From assembly GCA_019312705.1 (NCBI GenBank), contig JAFDCW010000023.1:1-15794 (forward strand): a stretch of DNA of 15,794 nucleotides, given 5' to 3'. The position numbers and the translations under genes are program-made. Numbering within the stretch: the stretch's first letter is position 1; each line of letters begins with the position of its first letter. The DNA comes from Deltaproteobacteria bacterium. Lineage in GTDB: Bacteria > Myxococcota > Polyangia > Polyangiales > B10-G4. Below are positions 10,539 through 15,794 of the stretch, in pieces. The notes below the pieces were generated by a model. It was not told where the DNA came from and did no database searches. It saw only the letters and a program-made list of their open reading frames with translations.

Positions 10539-12227
10539 TCACCCCTCGGAAACCACCTTGATGCGATCGGATACAGCGGCAATCTGGCGAATATTGCCCT
10601 CGAAGTCCCGGGTCAGGTCTTGAATCCGGGCCGCCGCCTGGAGGGATTGCTCGGCGCCCCGGGCTTGCTGACGCTGGGCCTGGTTCAGGTGGTTGACCAT
10701 GTTCGAGATATTCTCGATGGACTGAGAGATCTGCCGCCCTCCTCGGGCCTGCTCTTGGGAGCTGCGCTCCACGTGCTGGGTGATGAGACGCATCTTTTCG
10801 GCGCTCTTCATGATCAGCTCGGACCCACGGGCCTGCTCGGCGGTGGCCGCGGCGATCTGCTGAACGGTCTCGGCGATGCGGCCGATGGCGTCGGTGACCT
10901 GCTTCGAGCCCTTGGCCTGCTCGACCGTGGCTCGGGCGATGGCCCGGACCATCGAGGTCGACTTCTCGGAGCTGTCGAGGATCTTCTTGAGCGCGCGCTC
11001 GGCCTCGGCGGATACCTCGACGCCGCGGTCGACGGTGGTATTGCCCCGCTCGACGGCCACGATCGCGTTCTTCGACTCGGTCTGGATGGTCTTGATGAGC
11101 TCGGCGATCTCCTTGGTGGAGACGCCGGCCCGCTCGGCGAGGTCTTTGATCTCGTCCGCAACGACGGCAAACCCTTTGCCGTGCTCCCCGGCCTGGGCGG
11201 CGATGATCGCGGCGTTTAGGGCCAGGAGGTTGGTCTGCTCGGCCACGTCGTCGATGACATTGAGGATATCGCCGATGGCTTCGATGCGGCTTCCGAGGTT
11301 GGAGATGACGGACACCGCGGTCCCGGAGCTCTCCTTGATGCGCTGGATCTCGACGATCGTCTTCTGGATGGCGTCGGCCCCGGTGGCCGCGTCCGCGGCA
11401 ACCTCCTCGGAGAGCCGGGCCGTCTCGTTGGCGTTGGATTGAACCTGGTCGATGGATACGTCCATCTCGTTCATCGACGAGGAGGTCTCTTCGGCGGTCA
11501 AGGACAGGGCGTCGACGTTCCGGGCGACCTCCTTGATGGAGTACGCCATCTCTTCGATGGAAGAGACCGTCTCGCGCACGCTCGCCGCGAGGTTGGCCAT
11601 GTTCTCGGCGACCTCATCGTTGGTCGCGGTCATCTCGAGGATTGACGAAGAGCTCTCTTCGGCGCTCGAAGCGAGGGCTTCGACGTGCTGGGCGATCTCC
11701 TGATGGGCCTCGGACATGTTGCGCATCGACGTCGCGCCCTGCTCGGCGGCGACCATCTGCTCCCCGAGGGCCGAAGAAATGCGATCGACCTGGTGGGTGA
11801 GGTCCTGGCTCGGACCCCCGATATCGGACTTCACTCCGTCCGTCGCCTTGCGGTTGTCATCGCGTTCCCGTTTGGCCTGTTCGAGCTGGGTCCGGAGGCC
11901 GTGCAGCTGGTCTTGGAGCTCCTCGGCCGCGTCTTGGCGCGCGGCTTCGGAGGTGCGGAGGGCGGCGACGTCGCTCTGCAGTCCTTGGTATTCGGCGAGC
12001 ACCCGTTCGTGTTCGGTGCGGGCGCGGTCGTGTTCGTCTTGGGGGACGGTCTCGCGGATGATGAAGCCCATCGCAATGCCGGCCACAAGCGCCACGACCG
12101 CACCGCTCACCAGAGCGGCGACCAGGTTGGGCTCATCGGCCGAAACCGTGACGACATAGACAGCCATCGCGGCCACGAAACCAACGACCGCGGCCGTGCC
12201 ATAATGCTTGGGGTCCAGCTTATCCAC
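10539..12227 (-). CDS. methyl-accepting chemotaxis-type transducer without a sensory domain
   Basis: This 562-aa protein has two adjacent membrane spans (about 11-29 and 35-57) joined by only a few residues, so there is no periplasmic ligand domain. A long cytoplasmic coiled coil follows. The conserved signalling hairpin is at about 325-365 ([23 protein letters not shown], then [17 protein letters not shown], listed here in parts: [15 protein letters not shown] and [16 protein letters not shown]). Helices flanking the tip contain many Glu/Gln-Ala/Ser pairs suitable for methylation. In place of the usual IEAAR the tip has IIAAQ (Ile342, Gln345). No HAMP domain is obvious. GTG 12227 is chosen as start: GGAAGG lies six bases before it, and the open frame further upstream is antisense to nothing but shadows the TPR gene in another frame. 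It follows the TPR gene by 71 nt and precedes tatB by 36 nt. No cheA or cheW gene is nearby. Confidence 0.93.
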   Translation of the reverse strand: MDKLDPKHYGTAAVVGFVAAMAVYVVTVSADEPNLVAALVSGAVVALVAGIAMGFIIRETVPQDEHDRARTEHERVLAEYQGLQSDVAALRTSEAARQDAAEELQDQLHGLRTQLEQAKRERDDNRKATDGVKSDIGGPSQDLTHQVDRISSALGEQMVAAEQGATSMRNMSEAHQEIAQHVEALASSAEESSSSILEMTATNDEVAENMANLAASVRETVSSIEEMAYSIKEVARNVDALSLTAEETSSSMNEMDVSIDQVQSNANETARLSEEVAADAATGADAIQKTIVEIQRIKESSGTAVSVISNLGSRIEAIGDILNVIDDVAEQTNLLALNAAIIAAQAGEHGKGFAVVADEIKDLAERAGVSTKEIAELIKTIQTESKNAIVAVERGNTTVDRGVEVSAEAERALKKILDSSEKSTSMVRAIARATVEQAKGSKQVTDAIGRIAETVQQIAAATAEQARGSELIMKSAEKMRLITQHVERSSQEQARGGRQISQSIENISNMVNHLNQAQRQQARGAEQSLQAAARIQDLTRDFEGNIRQIAAVSDRIKVVSEG

Positions 12228-12233
12228 GTCGCG

Positions 12234-12239
12234 CCTTCC
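12234..12239 (-). promoter_or_regulatory. Shine-Dalgarno that fixes a GTG start
   Basis: GGAAGG on the minus strand lies six bases before GTG 12227. No ATG fits the start of the transducer, so this site decides it. It contrasts with the operon-leading genes here, which lack such sites. Confidence 0.7.
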
Positions 12240-12298
12240 GAATTCCCTCAGGAAAACCGACCCCAGGGTAGCGGCGAGGCCCCGGAAACCGCAAGGTT

Positions 12299-13225
12299 TC
12301 AGTGACTTGCCAGGGCCGTTCGCGGCGTCCCGGGGACGTCGCGGGCCGGCGAGGCCTCGGACGAGGGGCGCTCTCGCCGCGGGCCGTCGAGGTTCGCTTG
12401 GATTTGCTGCGCCCGGGAGTCGTCGCCGGCGAGGGTGGCGACCGCGAGCGCATAGGTGAGGGCATCGGTGCGCAGCTCCCGGGCGCGCGCCGCGCCCTCG
12501 AGGTCGTCGAGGGCGTGTTCGAGGTCGCCGAGGCGCGCCCGGGCTGCCCCCCGCACCAGGAGCGCCCTCGGGTGGCGAGGCCACCGGGCGAGGACGGCGG
12601 TCGCCCGATCGAGGGCCGCCCGAATACGACCGAGGCGCAGCTCGCACCACCCGAGGACCGCTGCCGCCTCGGGGTCTTCCGCGTCGACGACGAGCAGCCG
12701 GAGGAGATGGGCCCGAGCCTCCCGATGCCGCCCCTCCCGGGCGAGGAGAAACGCCAAGTTCCGCCGGGGCGTCGGCAGCGTCGGGTCGATGGCCAGAGCC
12801 TCTCCGTAGGCCTCCATCGCCCCCTCGGCATCGCCCCGGCGCTCCCGGACGACGCCGAGGCCAGACCACCCGAGGGCAAAATCGCGGTCCGCGTCGAGAG
12901 CTTGCTCGATGCTCACCTGGGCCCCCACGAGGTCCCCGCGCTCGACGGCGACGATGCCGAGGTTGGCCCGGGCCTCCGCGAATCCCGGTCGCAGCTCGAG
13001 GGCGAGGCGAAAGCGCGCCTCGGCCCCATCGAGGTCGCCGCGCGCGAGAAGTTCTGCGCCGTCGGCGTTGTGACGCATGGCCGGGGCCGATACCGGGAGC
13101 CCGCCGCAGGCCCCCGAGAGCCCCGAGACGCCGACCAAGAAGAGCGAGAAGATGAAGAGGTGTACGCGGCGAGGGCCGCCGAAGGCGCTGGCGGTCAGCG
13201 TGGAATCAACGGGCTTGGCCATCAT
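12299..13225 (-). CDS. TPR-repeat lipoprotein
   Basis: The 308-aa product has a basic N-terminus, a hydrophobic stretch (about 21-36) and lipobox LSGAC (Cys40), so it is probably lipid-anchored in the envelope. Residues about 52-250 are successive 34-residue TPR units. Clear examples are [59 protein letters not shown] and [20 protein letters not shown]. TPRs form a superhelix for protein-protein contacts, so a scaffold or assembly role is likely. The tail (from 280) is Pro/Arg/Ser-rich. Tandem ATGs at 13225 and 13222 both work as starts. It leads a probable four-gene run on this strand with the transducer, tatB and tatC. A partner cannot be named from the sequence. Confidence 0.88.
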   Translation of the reverse strand: MMAKPVDSTLTASAFGGPRRVHLFIFSLFLVGVSGLSGACGGLPVSAPAMRHNADGAELLARGDLDGAEARFRLALELRPGFAEARANLGIVAVERGDLVGAQVSIEQALDADRDFALGWSGLGVVRERRGDAEGAMEAYGEALAIDPTLPTPRRNLAFLLAREGRHREARAHLLRLLVVDAEDPEAAAVLGWCELRLGRIRAALDRATAVLARWPRHPRALLVRGAARARLGDLEHALDDLEGAARARELRTDALTYALAVATLAGDDSRAQQIQANLDGPRRERPSSEASPARDVPGTPRTALASH

Positions 13226-13232
13226 GGGCAGC

Positions 13233-13238
13233 CTTATC
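13233..13238 (-). promoter_or_regulatory. weak GATAAG -10 candidate for the TPR-transducer-tat run
   Basis: On the minus strand GATAAG (four of six to TATAAT) is followed by seven bases and ATG 13225. It has the spacing seen at other leading genes here but lacks the TANNNT pattern, so it is only tentative. Confidence 0.2.
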
Positions 13239-13298
13239 GGGCGGAGAGGTCCCGAGTTGCGCCGATTGCGCCCGTTTCGGATTTTGCCGAGCGTCCGC

Positions 13299-13304
13299 TA
13301 GAAT
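13299..13304 (+). promoter_or_regulatory. TAGAAT -10 candidate for lipoprotein gene
   Basis: TAGAAT is followed by nine bases (aatcccttc) and ATG 13314, so the mRNA would have a leader of a few bases at most. A poor -35 (TTCGGA, three of six) lies 17 bases upstream at 13276-13281. Confidence 0.45.
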
Positions 13305-13313
13305 AATCCCTTC

Positions 13314-13949
13314 ATGAGGGCATCTGGCAGCGCGGCGCGGGTCTTGCCAATCCTGGCGCTCGCCATCGTTGTGACCGCCGGGTGCGCGCAGGGGAGCAGC
13401 AGCGGGGACACCGGGACCGGCGGCGATTCAGCGCTGCGCCGGCCGGACTCGGGGAGGGATACCGGCGGACCCGATCCGGCGGACTCGGGAACGCCCCCCG
13501 TCGACACGGGCCCCGCGTGCGAGGACGAGGGCCACTCGGGGGTCTGCGGTGGAGCGACGGATCTCGGGTCGATCATGGCCGGGGATACGGCGATGCCCGC
13601 CCCCGGGGTGCTGCCAGATGGCGGCGACGAAGACTGGTTCCGGGTCGATTTCCCCGCGATGATCGATGGCGTCCCGGGCGTCGGTCTGCCCGCGATCGAG
13701 CTGGTCATGAACGAGGGCGACGCGTTTCGAATCGAGGTTCGCAGCACGTGTACGACGAGCTACGCCTGCCCCGATGGCACCCCGGCCGAGGACATCGAGT
13801 CGTGGTCCTTCACCGACGACCAGGCCCTCGAGGGAGAGACCCAATGGTCGACGCGGGACCTGCCCTGGCCCGAGAGCGCAGTGATTCGGGTCTACCGGGC
13901 AGCTGGCCCCGGCGACTGCCAGCAGTACCAGCTGGGCGTTTCCCGCTAA
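13314..13949 (+). CDS. lipoprotein with Asp/Gly/Ser linker and PPC-like domain
   Basis: The 211-aa product has a signal peptide ending VTAGC (Cys24). A low-complexity linker (about 28-68) rich in Asp, Gly, Ser and Pro follows, a layout common in Myxococcota lipoproteins. The globular part (about 69-211) starts CEDEGHSGVCGG and contains DGGDEDWFRVDFP, ELVMNEGDAFRIEV and AVIRVYRA. This resembles the beta-sandwich of bacterial pre-peptidase C-terminal (PPC) domains, in which a D-x-D-W-F motif precedes edge strands; the comparison is by eye. Six Cys in the mature domain could form three disulfides. It is divergent from the TPR gene (88 bp apart) and converges on the Dabb gene 16 nt away. The function is unknown. 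Confidence 0.82.
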   Translation: MRASGSAARVLPILALAIVVTAGCAQGSSSGDTGTGGDSALRRPDSGRDTGGPDPADSGTPPVDTGPACEDEGHSGVCGGATDLGSIMAGDTAMPAPGVLPDGGDEDWFRVDFPAMIDGVPGVGLPAIELVMNEGDAFRIEVRSTCTTSYACPDGTPAEDIESWSFTDDQALEGETQWSTRDLPWPESAVIRVYRAAGPGDCQQYQLGVSR

Positions 13950-13965
13950 CGGGCACCCTCCTCCG

Positions 13966-14253
13966 TCAGCCCTCGTAGTCGACGACGACGGAGCCCTCGG
14001 CCACCTCGTCGATGTAGGCCTTCACGGCCCGATGCGTCGGGTCGACCTGATAGGCGACCAGGGCGTCTCGGTCTTCGTGCTTGGTGATGAGACAGAGGTC
14101 GTACGCGCGGGGCCCCCGGTTCACGTCCTCACCCACGGTGATCGCCGCGAGGCCCTTGGCCTTGCCCTCCATCGCGCGCAGACGCACGGCGACGGCGGTC
14201 GCGTGTTCTTCAGCGGGTTCCTTCATCTTGAAGAGGACGACGTGGGTGATCAT
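13966..14253 (-). CDS. Dabb (stress-responsive alpha/beta-barrel) family protein
   Basis: The 95-aa product begins MITHVVLFKMKEPA, the typical first strand of Dabb proteins, and has GLAAITVGEDVNRGPRAYDL and VAYQVDPTHRAVKAYI in the expected places. It closes with VVVDYE. These small proteins form dimeric ferredoxin-like alpha/beta barrels, and members include stress proteins and a few cyclases or dechlorination-linked enzymes, so substrate cannot be predicted. His35-type catalytic placement is not identifiable with confidence here. It starts at ATG 14253, with TATCAT seven bases before it. It is divergent from the WYL regulator gene, with an inverted repeat between them, which suggests that the regulator controls it. 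Confidence 0.92.
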   Translation of the reverse strand: MITHVVLFKMKEPAEEHATAVAVRLRAMEGKAKGLAAITVGEDVNRGPRAYDLCLITKHEDRDALVAYQVDPTHRAVKAYIDEVAEGSVVVDYEG

Positions 14254-14260
14254 GGCCGGG

Positions 14261-14266
14261 ATGATA
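14261..14266 (-). promoter_or_regulatory. TATCAT -10 candidate for the Dabb gene
   Basis: On the minus strand TATCAT (five of six to TATAAT) is followed by seven bases (cccggcc) and ATG 14253. This is the best -10 match in the window and predicts a leaderless mRNA. Confidence 0.5.
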
Positions 14267-14308
14267 GCGCGAAGCGGACCGAAGAAAATCCTCGTGGACC
14301 GTAGAGGC

Positions 14309-14330
14309 TCCTGACACAGGGCTGTCAGGA
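14309..14330. promoter_or_regulatory. perfect inverted repeat, putative WYL-regulator operator
   Basis: TCCTGACA-N6-TGTCAGGA has eight perfect pairs and a 6-bp spacer. It lies between the divergent Dabb and WYL genes, 43 bp upstream of the Dabb -10 candidate. Its half-sites fit recognition by a dimeric winged-helix protein. Activation or looping is more likely than direct blocking of the Dabb -10. A terminator is excluded because both genes point away. Confidence 0.6.
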
Positions 14331-14395
14331 CCCCTCGGCTACGCTTTGACCTCTTCAGTTCTCGTCAGGGATAGCCAACGTCACGATCCACCCTC

Positions 14396-14401
14396 TAGCA
14401 T
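14396..14401 (+). promoter_or_regulatory. TAGCAT -10 candidate for the WYL regulator gene
   Basis: TAGCAT is followed by seven bases (ggcgggc) and ATG 14409. The layout is almost identical to the kinase start (TAGAAT, then ggcgccg, then ATG). It overlaps the alternative ATG 14400, favouring 14409. Confidence 0.4.
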
Positions 14402-14408
14402 GGCGGGC

Positions 14409-15107
14409 ATGCGGCGCGCCGATCGACTCTTTCAGATCATCCAGCTGCTTCGGCGCCGGCGCCGGGCGGTCACCGCGCGCTGGTTGGCCGAGCAACTCGA
14501 GGTCTCGGAACGGACCATCTACCGGGACGTGCGCGACCTGATGACGTCGGGCACGCCGATCGAAGGAGAGGCCGGCGTCGGCTACCAACTTCGGCGCGGC
14601 TACGACCTGCCCCCATTGATGTTCGACGCAGACGAAATTCAAGCCCTGGTCCTCGGCGCCCGCATCGTGCGCGGCATTGCGGACCACCGCCTCGCGAAGG
14701 CTGCGGCCCAAGCGCTGTCGAAGATCGAGAACGTCCTGCCGAAGCGCCTCAAGCCCGTCCTCGAGGAGAGCACGCTCTTCGCCGTGCGCACGAAGGAAGC
14801 CGAAGAACTCTCGGAGACCCTCGAGACCGTCCGCGGCGCGTTGATGACGAAGAACAAACTCCGGTTGGCTTACCGACGAGAGGACGGCGAGGCATCGTCA
14901 CGAACCGTTCGGCCCCTCGGGGCGTTCTTCTGGGGTCGCCGATGGACGCTCACCGCCTGGTGCGAGCTGCGCCGCGATTTCCGATCGTTCCGCCTCGACC
15001 GTATGGAGAGCGTCGACGCGCTCGGCGATACCTTCTCCGACGAGGAGGGCAAGTCGCTACGCGACTATCTGGTCACCGTAGGCGGCGAGTCGCTGCTCGA
15101 CCACTGA
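14409..15107 (+). CDS. YafY-type transcriptional regulator, HTH plus WYL domain
   Basis: The product (232 aa from ATG 14409) begins MRRADRLFQIIQLLRRRR, the standard start of YafY-type regulators. A winged helix-turn-helix (about 4-58) includes RWLAEQLEVSERTIYRDVRDL and ends GVGYQLRRGYDLPPL. A WYL domain (about 147-215) follows, ending CELRRDFRSFRLDRME. WYL domains usually sense small ligands or nucleic acid. The eponymous Trp-Tyr-Leu reads Trp-Thr-Leu here (179-181), while the FRLDR part is intact. An earlier in-frame ATG (14400) adds three residues. The regulator is divergent from the Dabb gene across a perfect inverted repeat, so it probably controls that gene and itself; this is inference from context. 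It is of normal length for the family. Confidence 0.93.
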   Translation: MRRADRLFQIIQLLRRRRRAVTARWLAEQLEVSERTIYRDVRDLMTSGTPIEGEAGVGYQLRRGYDLPPLMFDADEIQALVLGARIVRGIADHRLAKAAAQALSKIENVLPKRLKPVLEESTLFAVRTKEAEELSETLETVRGALMTKNKLRLAYRREDGEASSRTVRPLGAFFWGRRWTLTAWCELRRDFRSFRLDRMESVDALGDTFSDEEGKSLRDYLVTVGGESLLDH

Positions 15108-15129
15108 CGGCCAGAGGGCGACGGGCCGT
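15107..15129. terminator. weak hairpin between convergent WYL and outer-membrane genes
   Basis: ACGGCC and GGCCGT form a 6-bp stem around an 11-nt loop, beginning at the last base of the WYL gene stop. Only a short T run follows on the plus strand. It occupies most of the 28 bp between the convergent genes, so it may limit read-through, but the stem is modest for this G+C content. Confidence 0.3.
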
Positions 15130-15135
15130 TTCTGG

Positions 15136-15794
15136 TCAGTCCGAGCCTGGCCAGTAGAAGGCCACGCCGAGGCTGCCCTTGAAGTAGTTGTCCAGGGCGC
15201 CGCCGGCAATCCGGGCGTCGCCGGGCTCCGGGTTGAGGGAAAACCAGAAGCGCCGGTACTCGAAGGCCGCGCGGAGCTCGACCCAGTCGGCCAGGAGGAA
15301 GCCCAATACGCCCCCGGCCTCGAGGCCGGCGCCGCTGTTGTTGGGGAACCAATCCGGCTCAGAGAGCTGCCCGGTGCCGAAGAGCGGCAGGTAGGCAAAG
15401 TTCAGCTCAGTCACGAACCAGCCGAAGACAAACCGTACCTCAGCGCCGAGGCGCATGAAGCTGTAGTCGACGTCGGGAATCTCCGGTGCGCTAACCGTCG
15501 GACTGATCGCCTCGATGCGGAAGCTCTGGAGGCCGTAGCCCACGACGGCAGTAAGGGTGTGGGCAGCGAACGGAATACGGAACCGAGCACCGAGGGAGAA
15601 CCCCCAGAGGGTCGTCGGGAACTCGAGGATTTCACCCGCCGGGCACTGCCCCGCGTCGAGGGGCACCGCGCATTGCTGTGATTTGAGCCCGAAAGCGGAG
15701 CCGATGCGCGCGTCGAGTCCGAAGTTTGCGAGGACGCCATCGGTGAAGTGCGCCGCCGGGTAATAGTGCAGCGCCCCCCCGACTGCCCAAGCGT
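15136..15794 (-). CDS. outer-membrane beta-barrel protein, N-terminus off the window
   Basis: The open frame enters from the right edge (first full codon 15792) and ends at 15136, giving the last 218 residues. Alternating hydrophobic and polar strands with aromatic girdles are evident: WAVGGALHYYP, WGFSLGARFRIPF, TAVVGYGLQSFRIEA, YSFMRLGAEVRFVFG and WVELRAAFEYRRFWFSL. The protein ends GVAFYWPGSD, with the terminal aromatic-rich strand of bacterial barrels. A Cys pair (in CAVPLDAGQC) probably closes a loop. No plug or POTRA domain is visible in this part. The signal peptide and true start lie beyond the window. GTG 15666 is inside the frame, but strand-like sequence continues upstream of it, so it is not the start. 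The pore, transport or structural role is unknown. It converges on the WYL gene. Confidence 0.85.
   Translation of the reverse strand, partial: AWAVGGALHYYPAAHFTDGVLANFGLDARIGSAFGLKSQQCAVPLDAGQCPAGEILEFPTTLWGFSLGARFRIPFAAHTLTAVVGYGLQSFRIEAISPTVSAPEIPDVDYSFMRLGAEVRFVFGWFVTELNFAYLPLFGTGQLSEPDWFPNNSGAGLEAGGVLGFLLADWVELRAAFEYRRFWFSLNPEPGDARIAGGALDNYFKGSLGVAFYWPGSD

Noticed and set aside
12228..12869. Upstream extension of the chemotaxis-type protein
   Set aside because: It overlaps the TPR gene in another frame and is Arg/Pro/Gly-rich. A Shine-Dalgarno precedes GTG 12227.
14345..14375. TTGACC (14346) with GATAGC as a second promoter for the WYL gene
   Set aside because: The -10 matches only three of six bases, and the TAGCAT seven bases before ATG 14409 fits the window-wide pattern better. 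It is not excluded.
15136..15666. GTG 15666 as the start of the outer-membrane protein
   Set aside because: The frame stays open to the right edge with barrel-strand sequence and one half of a Cys pair upstream.

Overview
This G+C-rich window looks like a chromosomal segment from a Gram-negative member of the Myxococcota (Polyangia/Sandaracinaceae-like, or a related former deltaproteobacterium). That placement is inferred. It rests on the G+C-rich third codon positions, the Tat system, several lipoproteins with Pro-Asp-Ala or Asp-Ser-Gly linkers after the lipobox, a eukaryotic-like Ser/Thr kinase with one membrane span, and a beta-barrel outer-membrane protein. I saw no mobile element, CRISPR array, tRNA or rRNA.

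Layout. 1-2320 (minus): most of gyrB, running off the left edge, with its reading frame broken at two places where short stretches of conserved sequence are missing. 2321-2655: a gene-free region with a 33-bp dyad. 2656-3969 (plus): a very Cys-rich lipoprotein. 4102-5778 (plus): a transmembrane Ser/Thr kinase. 5814-8216 (minus): a lipoprotein, a small one-span protein and an 8-span membrane protein. 8247-9173 (plus): a short-chain dehydrogenase closely resembling peroxisomal trans-2-enoyl-CoA reductase (PECR). 9175-13225 (minus): a probable operon reading TPR lipoprotein, methyl-accepting chemotaxis-type protein, tatB, tatC. 13314-13949 (plus): a lipoprotein. 13966-14253 (minus): a Dabb-domain protein. 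14409-15107 (plus): a WYL-domain transcription factor divergent from Dabb, with a perfect inverted repeat between them. 15136-15794 (minus): an outer-membrane beta-barrel protein cut by the right edge.

How it fits together. Most of the window concerns the cell envelope: secretion of folded proteins (TatBC), lipoproteins, an outer-membrane barrel, a transmembrane kinase and a receptor-like signalling protein. The most interesting regulatory pattern is at the starts. Seven of ten operon-leading genes have a TANNNT hexamer only 7-11 nt before the start codon and no Shine-Dalgarno sequence, which points to leaderless or nearly leaderless mRNAs. Two operon-internal genes, the chemotaxis-type gene and tatC, instead have clear Shine-Dalgarno sequences. 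The same rule decides the starts of the kinase (4102) and the WYL regulator (14409). No wholly new multi-gene system is evident. The best leads are the leaderless-start signature, the WYL/Dabb operator, the overlapping divergent promoters at 8217-8246, the altered receptor hairpin tip, and the doubly broken gyrB.
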